A DNA stretch of 13,657 nucleotides from Campylobacteraceae bacterium (lineage in GTDB: Bacteria > Campylobacterota > Campylobacteria > Campylobacterales > Sulfurospirillaceae). Positions 7,636 to 13,657 of the stretch are shown piece after piece (the stretch's first letter is position 1; every line of letters starts with the position of its first letter). A program made the position numbers and the translations under genes. The notes beneath the pieces were generated by a model. It worked only from the letters and a program-made list of their open reading frames with translations, did not search any database and was not told the origin of the DNA. Location: the NCBI GenBank assembly GCA_027011025.1, contig JALVAU010000029.1, forward strand, positions 1 through 13,657, read 5' to 3'.

Positions 7636-7683
7636 CTAATAAAAAATTTTCTTAATATATCTAAATTTTGCTTTATAATCCAT
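7636..7683 (-). CDS. Possible 15-codon leader ORF upstream of tig
   Basis: An ATG at 7683 is preceded, at 4 nt, by AAAGGAG (plus-strand ctccttt), a better Shine-Dalgarno match than that of tig itself. The predicted peptide is MDYKAKFRYIKKIFY, basic and aromatic, ending in TAG at 7638-7636, 14 nt before the tig ATG. It is too short for homology or codon statistics. It could be a translated leader affecting tig, or a chance AT-rich ORF. No similar peptide is known to me. Confidence 0.3.
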   Translation of the reverse strand: MDYKAKFRYIKKIFY

Positions 7684-7724
7684 TTAACTCCTTTTACTTT
7701 AACAATCAAAAAGCAAAAAAGAGA

Positions 7725-7730
7725 TATAAT
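7725..7730 (+). promoter_or_regulatory. Probable -10 box of the folE-fliI promoter
   Basis: A perfect TATAAT lies 73 nt before the folE ATG. A weak -35-like TTAACA (7699-7704) is 20 nt upstream, too far for a standard promoter, but Campylobacterota sigma-70 promoters are known to rely on the -10 and AT-rich upstream DNA rather than a conserved -35. Transcription would begin near 7737, at the first bases of the 23-bp inverted repeat. Confidence 0.55.
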
Positions 7731-7735
7731 TACAG

Positions 7736-7785
7736 TTATTACTATCATGTTATTAGGGCTAACCCTAATAACATGATAGTAATAA
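7736..7785. repeat. Perfect 23-bp inverted repeat, 4-nt loop, in the tig-folE intergenic region
   Basis: The arms 7736-7758 and 7763-7785 are exactly complementary over 23 bp around the loop CTAA. Each arm contains ATGTTATTAGGG or its complement. The element lies between divergent genes, ends 18 nt before folE, and probably forms the very 5' end of the folE mRNA. It has no directly adjoining U-run and no upstream gene to terminate, so a terminator is unlikely. A dyad operator, an mRNA-stabilising 5' stem-loop, an RNase III site, or a copy of a dispersed palindromic repeat are the options. Confidence 0.9.
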
Positions 7786-7803
7786 TTTATATGAGGATTT
7801 TTT

Positions 7804-8379
7804 ATGCAAAAAGAAGTGGAATTTGAAAATCTTGTCAAAAGAATGCTTGAGCTATTAGGAGAAGATGTAAACCGAGAAGGGCTCTTAAAAACACCTAAAA
7901 GAGTAGCTAAAGCATTTGAGTTTATGACGCAGGGCTATCATCAAGATCCTAAAAAAGTTTTGAATGAAGCTCTTTTTCAAAGTGACAATAGTCAAATGGT
8001 ACTAATTAAAGATATAGAATTTTATTCCATGTGCGAACATCATCTTCTTCCTATCATAGGAAGAGCACATGTAGCATATATCCCAAACGGCAGGGTTGTT
8101 GGACTTTCTAAAATACCCAGAATGGTAGATATGTTTGCTAGACGACTTCAGATACAAGAACAACTAACAGAACAGATAGCTCAAGTTATAAATGAAGTTA
8201 TATCCCCAAAAGGAGTTGGCGTAGTTATACAGGCAAGACATATGTGCATGGAGATGAGAGGGGTCGAAAAGACTCACTCAAACACTACAACCTCATCGCT
8301 AAAAGGACTCTTTCTCAAGTCAGACACTAGAAAAGAGTTTTTTGATATTATTAACGCCCCTCAAGCGGCAAGATTTTAA
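7804..8379 (+). CDS. folE: GTP cyclohydrolase I (type IA)
   Basis: Converts GTP to 7,8-dihydroneopterin triphosphate, the first step toward tetrahydrofolate and, in many bacteria, queuosine precursors. Zinc ligands are visible: Cys77 and His80 in SMCEHHLLP (75-83) and Cys148 in [11 protein letters not shown] (144-154); His79 corresponds to the catalytic histidine. The family motif [16 protein letters not shown] spans 99-114. At 191 residues it has the usual bacterial length of the core enzyme. The ATG at 7804 has GAGGA 6 nt upstream. It is divergent from tig and overlaps fliI by one base (TAATG), an arrangement I recall from Campylobacter. The long hairpin upstream is likely part of its leader. 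Confidence 0.97.
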   Translation: MQKEVEFENLVKRMLELLGEDVNREGLLKTPKRVAKAFEFMTQGYHQDPKKVLNEALFQSDNSQMVLIKDIEFYSMCEHHLLPIIGRAHVAYIPNGRVVGLSKIPRMVDMFARRLQIQEQLTEQIAQVINEVISPKGVGVVIQARHMCMEMRGVEKTHSNTTTSSLKGLFLKSDTRKEFFDIINAPQAARF

Positions 8380-9689
8380 TGCCTATAAACAGACTTAGAC
8401 AACAGTTGTCCAAAGAGAGGTTATCTCCTCTGTTTGGAACTATAAAAAAGATTAGCTCAAATAAAATAGAAGCAATTGGATTAAATCCTAGCATTGGTGA
8501 TATAGTTAAGATCAACTCAAATACCGCTGACAAAAGTGAACTAGGCATGGTAACAGAGATAAACCAAAACTCCTTTTTTATCTCCCCTTTTGGTTTCGTA
8601 GAGGGTTTTAAAATTGGAGATAAAATTTTTATAAATGATCAAGGCATGATGATTCCTGTCGGAGAAAATCTACTAGGAAGAGTAGTTGATCCATTTATGA
8701 GACCAAAAGATGGAAAAGAAGAGATAGTTGCAGATGTCTGTACACCTATCATGAAACCACCTCTTGATGCTATGAAAAGAGGTTTAATAGATGAGCCTTT
8801 TTCTGTTGGTGTTAAAACTATAGATGGTCTTCTTACATGTGGAAAAGGTCAAAAGCTAGGTATATTCGCAGGCAGTGGTGTTGGAAAATCAACACTAATG
8901 GGAATGATTGTCAAAGGCTCTAACGCAAAGATTAAGATTATAGCTTTGATTGGTGAAAGAGGAAGAGAAGTTCCTGAATTTATACAAAAAAATTTAAGTG
9001 GAGACCTTAACAATACTGTTATAATAGTCGCTACTAGTGATGATTCGCCCCTGATGAGAAAATATGGTGCTTTTTGCGCCATGAGTGTGGCTGAGTATTT
9101 TAAAAGTAAAGGGGAAGATGTGCTTTTTATGATGGATTCTATCACTAGATTTGCTATGGCTCAAAGAGAGATAGGACTAGCTCTTGGAGAACCGCCAACA
9201 TCAAAAGGATATCCACCCTCGGTTCTTACTCTTTTGCCTCAACTCATGGAAAGAGCAGGTAAAGAAGAGGGCAAAGGCTCAATCACAGCATTTTTTACAG
9301 TTTTGGTTGAAGGTGATGATTTAAGTGACCCAATAGCAGACCAATCAAGAAGCATATTGGATGGTCACATTGTCTTAAGCAGAGAGATGACTGATTTTGG
9401 CATATATCCACCAATAAGCATTCAGAATAGTGCTTCTAGAGTCATGGGAGATGTTATTGACAATGAACATAAAAAACTAGCAACCAAGTTTAAAAGGCTC
9501 CATTCGCTTCTAAAAGAGAATGAGATATTGATAAGAATTGGAGCATATGAGAAAGGCAATGACAAAGAACTTGATACGGCAATTTTAAAAAAAGATGAGA
9601 TGAATGATTTTTTACAACAAACACCTGACGAAATAATTACATATGACTCTACAAAAAAGAGATTAAATGAAATATTAGGAACAATATAA
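8379..9689 (+). CDS. fliI: Flagellar type III export ATPase FliI
   Basis: Hexameric ATPase at the base of the flagellar export gate, related to the F1 ATPase beta subunit; it helps deliver rod, hook and filament proteins for export. An N-terminal beta-barrel-like region (about 15-95) is followed by the catalytic core with Walker A GSGVGKST (165-172), GERGRE (192-197), which carries the catalytic Glu region, Walker B VLFMMD (248-253) and SITRFAMAQRE (254-264). EPPTSKGYPPSV (271-282) and the downstream SILDGHIVLSRE (325-336) are family hallmarks. Length 436 residues is typical. The ATG overlaps the folE stop by one base, with no separate ribosome site of note, so translation is probably coupled to folE. 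No other flagellar gene is in the window; scattered flagellar genes are normal in this phylum. Confidence 0.95.
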   Translation: MPINRLRQQLSKERLSPLFGTIKKISSNKIEAIGLNPSIGDIVKINSNTADKSELGMVTEINQNSFFISPFGFVEGFKIGDKIFINDQGMMIPVGENLLGRVVDPFMRPKDGKEEIVADVCTPIMKPPLDAMKRGLIDEPFSVGVKTIDGLLTCGKGQKLGIFAGSGVGKSTLMGMIVKGSNAKIKIIALIGERGREVPEFIQKNLSGDLNNTVIIVATSDDSPLMRKYGAFCAMSVAEYFKSKGEDVLFMMDSITRFAMAQREIGLALGEPPTSKGYPPSVLTLLPQLMERAGKEEGKGSITAFFTVLVEGDDLSDPIADQSRSILDGHIVLSREMTDFGIYPPISIQNSASRVMGDVIDNEHKKLATKFKRLHSLLKENEILIRIGAYEKGNDKELDTAILKKDEMNDFLQQTPDEIITYDSTKKRLNEILGTI

Positions 9690-9752
9690 AAATTTTAATC
9701 AAATTTTAATGTTTAAAATAATAATATGCGCGAATAGAAATAATTAAGACAA

Positions 9753-10975
<1,223 letters not shown>

Positions 10976-11009
10976 GCTCGGATATAAATAAAGAACAAAG
11001 GAAAAAAAT

Positions 11010-11999
11010 ATGGGAAAAAATAACTTAATAGGTGGATCGATTTGGGAAGAATACAGCCAAAAAGTACAAGACCTAATGAATAATCCACAAAATATGGGAG
11101 AAATTACAGAAGAGCAAGCCAAAGAGATGGGAGCTAAATTAATAGTTGCTGACTTTGGCGCTGAAAGCTGTGGTGATGCTGTCAGATTGTATTGGGCAGT
11201 AGATGAAAAAACAGATAAAATTTTAGATGCAAAATTTAAGAGTTTTGGTTGTGGAACAGCAATAGCAAGTAGTGACACTATGGCTGAACTTTGCAAAGGA
11301 AAGACGGTTGATGAGGCGGTAAAAATCACCAATATAGATGTAGAAAAAGCTATGCGAGACAACCCAGATACTCCTGCTGTTCCACCTCAAAAAATGCACT
11401 GTTCTGTTATGGCCTATGATGTTATAAAAGAAGCAGCTGCTTCGTATAAAGGAGTAGAGGCCTCTAGTTTTGAAGACCAAATTATAGTTTGCGAATGCGC
11501 AAGAGTTAGTCTTGGCACTATAAAAGAGGTTATTAAATTAAATGATTTAAAGACAGTAGAGCAGATAACAGACTTCACAAAAGCCGGTGCATTTTGCAAA
11601 TCTTGTATAAAGCCGGGTGGACACGAAGAGAGAGAATACTATTTAGTTGATATACTCAAAGAGACACGAGAAGAGATGGAGCAAAACAAGCTAACAGCTT
11701 TAGCCGACGCAAAAACTGCAGAATCTGGTGAATTTGGTTTTGAAGATTTAACAATGGTACAAAAGCTAAAAAAAGTTGAAAAAATTATAGATGACAATAT
11801 AAGAGAAATGCTTATTATGGACGGCGGAAATCTCGAAATAGTCGATATTAGAGATACGGATGATGGCTATACAGATATCTACATCAGATATCTTGGAGCT
11901 TGTAGTGGGTGTGCTAGCAGTTCAACAGGAACACTATACGCAATAGAGGCTATTTTAAGAGAAAAATTAAGTCAGAATATCAGAGTTTTACCAATTTAA
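11010..11999 (+). CDS. nifU: Fe-S cluster scaffold NifU (three-domain)
   Basis: Builds Fe-S clusters from sulfur delivered by NifS and hands them to apoproteins. Three domains are in order. The IscU-like domain (about 10-135) has its ligand set Cys54, Asp56 (ESCGDAV), Cys81 (GCGTAIAS) and Cys131 (MHC). A central BFD-like [2Fe-2S] domain (about 157-205) has CEC at 161-163 and CKSC at 196-199. The C-terminal Nfu domain (about 248-329) has GACSGC with Cys298 and Cys301. At 329 residues the full NifU architecture is intact, as in Helicobacter and Campylobacter. The ATG at 11010 has AAAGGA 7 nt upstream. It is co-oriented with nifS, 34 nt behind it, and followed by a strong terminator. Confidence 0.97.
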   Translation: MGKNNLIGGSIWEEYSQKVQDLMNNPQNMGEITEEQAKEMGAKLIVADFGAESCGDAVRLYWAVDEKTDKILDAKFKSFGCGTAIASSDTMAELCKGKTVDEAVKITNIDVEKAMRDNPDTPAVPPQKMHCSVMAYDVIKEAAASYKGVEASSFEDQIIVCECARVSLGTIKEVIKLNDLKTVEQITDFTKAGAFCKSCIKPGGHEEREYYLVDILKETREEMEQNKLTALADAKTAESGEFGFEDLTMVQKLKKVEKIIDDNIREMLIMDGGNLEIVDIRDTDDGYTDIYIRYLGACSGCASSSTGTLYAIEAILREKLSQNIRVLPI

Positions 12000-12004
12000 T
12001 CAAA

Positions 12005-12034
12005 TTAAAAAGAGGGTAAAAACCCTCTTTTTAA
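12005..12034. terminator. Bidirectional Rho-independent terminator
   Basis: A 12-bp perfect stem (12005-12016 with 12023-12034) has the core AGAGGG/CCCTCT, a 6-nt loop and flanking A and T runs on both sides. On the plus strand it ends nifS-nifU, starting 5 nt after the nifU stop. On the minus strand it ends the porin gene, whose stop is 10 nt away. Both readings give a U-rich 3' side. Confidence 0.9.
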
Positions 12035-12043
12035 CTACATAAT

Positions 12044-13564
12044 TTAGTATCTGTAGCTTATAGATAGTCTCAAATCAGACGCACTAGATACTGCTCCGGG
12101 AGTTGTATCTGCATCCATCGGAGTTCCTGTTGATCCAAAAAACATATCACTACCAGTATAATCATAATCAATATAAGTATATCTAAACTGCGCTGTTAAA
12201 AATTTGCTTAACAACGGTAAATTATAGAAAATCTCATAAGCATCACCACGAGTTGCTAATTTTGATCCTATCAAAGTATCTTCTCCATAAGTAAAACTTC
12301 TCCAATATTTACTTCCGTGATTATACTCTAATCCCCATCTTGCATCCTCAACTAGCATACAAGGAAAATTTACCCCAACATAGTATGATGTTCCTGTCTC
12401 GCTCTTTGGTGAGCCTAACATCTCTGTTGCTGCTCCTAGAGCACCTGTCATAGGATTTACTATTACATTATGTGTTCCTTTCGGATCTGTTTTACTCCAT
12501 GCAAATGATGCAAACACATTTGTATCATCAAGAAAATCACTTATATCATCGCCTATACCACTAATTTGAAATGATAGAGCTCCACCAGTTAAATCACCAA
12601 CATCTACAAGGTTGGTCATATAACCATTTGCTCCATTTACTCCATTTGCATATGCGAAATTTGCGCCCATCATATTCCAGCCTTTAAACCAGTTAAACAT
12701 TGCGGTATATTGACCATCATCATATAACTTCATTAGTATTCCAGCTAAATCCATATTTGGAGAATCCCAGTTATTTTTAACATAAGGCGTTTGAGTCATA
12801 CTTGGATATACTGCGGTCATAACAGGATAACCTGTAAATACAGGATATTTTCCATCTGCGTTTGAATTTCCTCTGCCTAGACAAATTTTAAAATACATAC
12901 CCGCAATACCTGTTACATTTTCAAGCTGCGCCATAAAACTAGCACCATCGAACTCCATGCTTATATTGTGTCCTAGTGGCGAAGCCGGTTTATCTTGGTC
13001 GTCTCTATAGTTCGTTAAGAAGCCATTAACTGCTGGTCTTCTACCAAAACTAACAGTATAAGGTACCTTTCCTACATTTCCAAAGTATATAAAATATGCC
13101 TCTTTTAATCTAAAATTAGCATCTCCGCTTGGAGTTTCGTCCGCATACCAATCCATATTTTGAAAGCCATTCATTGCAGCCGAATTATTGAGTCCGAATG
13201 CTTTATATACTCCCAATGCGCCATGAAAAACTAAATCATCTCTTGGCTGTGCCGCCATCTCTAGTGTAAACTTATTTGTCCAAATCCCATTGCTTTGGTC
13301 AGGAGCACCGTTTACTTTATAATCAACAATATCATAAGCCGTTCTTAAATCTGCACTGAATTTAATATTATCATGAGCATCATGAGCTTTTACTTCTGAT
13401 AATTGTTTCTTTAAAGATTTTATATTTATCTTTTTTTGAGCAGCCCTCAACTCCTTCATTTGAGCCTTAAGAGCCTCTATCTCAGCCTTCATATCCATAT
13501 CTTTTGCAATAGCAAAAGAACCAAAAACTGCACCAATTAATATTGGCGCTATTAACCTTTTCAT
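12044..13564 (-). CDS. DUF3373-type putative outer-membrane porin
   Basis: Probably an outer-membrane beta-barrel channel; substrate unknown. Residues 1-20 form a signal peptide (basic start, hydrophobic core, AIA cleavage motif before Lys21). Residues about 22-60 are a Lys/Glu-rich coiled coil, as in trimeric or peptidoglycan-contacting porins. The rest alternates polar and aromatic residues, rich in Gly, Asn, Tyr and Trp, and ends in the aromatic-terminated strand LRLSISYRY, a beta-barrel assembly signal. The 506-residue length, the LGRG segment and the overall style match the DUF3373 proteins common in Campylobacterota; the family assignment is from memory. The ATG has a strong GGAGG 6 nt upstream. 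It is convergent with nifU and shares its terminator, and stands alone as a single-gene unit within the window. Confidence 0.8.
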   Translation of the reverse strand: MKRLIAPILIGAVFGSFAIAKDMDMKAEIEALKAQMKELRAAQKKINIKSLKKQLSEVKAHDAHDNIKFSADLRTAYDIVDYKVNGAPDQSNGIWTNKFTLEMAAQPRDDLVFHGALGVYKAFGLNNSAAMNGFQNMDWYADETPSGDANFRLKEAYFIYFGNVGKVPYTVSFGRRPAVNGFLTNYRDDQDKPASPLGHNISMEFDGASFMAQLENVTGIAGMYFKICLGRGNSNADGKYPVFTGYPVMTAVYPSMTQTPYVKNNWDSPNMDLAGILMKLYDDGQYTAMFNWFKGWNMMGANFAYANGVNGANGYMTNLVDVGDLTGGALSFQISGIGDDISDFLDDTNVFASFAWSKTDPKGTHNVIVNPMTGALGAATEMLGSPKSETGTSYYVGVNFPCMLVEDARWGLEYNHGSKYWRSFTYGEDTLIGSKLATRGDAYEIFYNLPLLSKFLTAQFRYTYIDYDYTGSDMFFGSTGTPMDADTTPGAVSSASDLRLSISYRY

Positions 13565-13582
13565 TTTAAACCTCCGAATTTA

Positions 13583-13610
13583 TTTATAAATCAACTATGC
13601 ACAGAGTTGA
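13583..13610 (-). promoter_or_regulatory. Possible promoter and dyad upstream of the porin gene
   Basis: On the minus strand TATAAA (13588-13583) could be a -10 box, with a poor -35 (TTCAAC) 17 nt upstream. Overlapping the spacer is a 6-bp dyad TCAACT-N8-AGTTGA (13591-13610), which could be an operator or a chance repeat. Nothing else stands out in 13565-13657, where the window ends. Confidence 0.3.
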
Positions 13611-13657
13611 AAACCTCTAAAAAAGTAATAAAACTTTTACATACTGAAATATTATCT

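Noticed and set aside
7218..7655. 145-codon plus-strand open frame opposite tig
   Set aside because: Antisense of the trigger-factor N-terminal region; the Ser-rich low-complexity product reflects the Lys/Glu-rich codons of tig, and there is no Shine-Dalgarno sequence.
7736..7785. Rho-independent terminator at the palindrome
   Set aside because: It lies between divergent gene starts with no upstream gene to end on either strand, and no U-run directly follows the stem in either direction.
7611..7838. Minus-strand open frame of up to 75 codons across the tig-folE gap, with a hydrophobic stretch followed by a basic tail
   Set aside because: It starts inside folE on the opposite strand, the internal ATG at 7748 sits in the palindrome without a Shine-Dalgarno sequence, and the frame runs into tig. 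The hydrophobic character is explained by AT-rich codons.

Overview
The window is a compact, AT-rich chromosomal stretch of a Campylobacterota (epsilonproteobacterial) genome, most likely a free-living relative of Sulfurimonas or Sulfuricurvum. Three things point there: the order tig-clpP-def divergent from folE-fliI, which I recall from Campylobacter jejuni; a paired nifS-nifU with a full three-domain NifU as in Helicobacter and Campylobacter; and a DUF3373-type outer-membrane protein. The genus is an inference from gene order and protein style, not from a database search.

Layout. (1) Positions 1-630, minus strand: five CCA-encoding tRNA genes transcribed Pro(UGG), His(GUG), Arg(UCG), Arg(UCU), Leu(UAG), led by a near-consensus sigma-70 promoter (602-630). 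(2) Positions 638-7621, minus strand: seven tightly packed genes, tig - clpP - degenerate GGDEF gene - def - comM/yifB - nnr - purN. Junctions are overlaps or gaps of 16 nt or less, so this is very probably one operon. It joins nascent-protein chaperoning, proteolysis and deformylation with a DNA-processing AAA+ protein, NAD(P)HX repair and purine synthesis. (3) Positions 7622-7803: a divergent control region with a TATAAT box, a perfect 23-bp inverted repeat and a possible 15-codon leader ORF before tig. (4) Positions 7804-9689, plus strand: folE overlapping fliI by one base. (5) Positions 9785-11999, plus strand: nifS-nifU, the Fe-S cluster assembly pair, closed by a strong bidirectional terminator (12005-12034). 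(6) Positions 12044-13564, minus strand: a putative outer-membrane porin with signal peptide and coiled coil, convergent with nifU.

The coding content is mostly housekeeping. I see no mobile element, CRISPR array, toxin-antitoxin or defence module, and no convincing undescribed multi-gene system. The parts most worth a second look are non-coding or degenerate: the 23-bp hairpin that probably begins the folE-fliI transcript, the GGDEF-fold protein that has lost its catalytic residues inside the tig-clpP-def operon, the small ORF with a Shine-Dalgarno sequence ahead of tig, and the long, hairpin-bearing spacer before tRNA-Leu.
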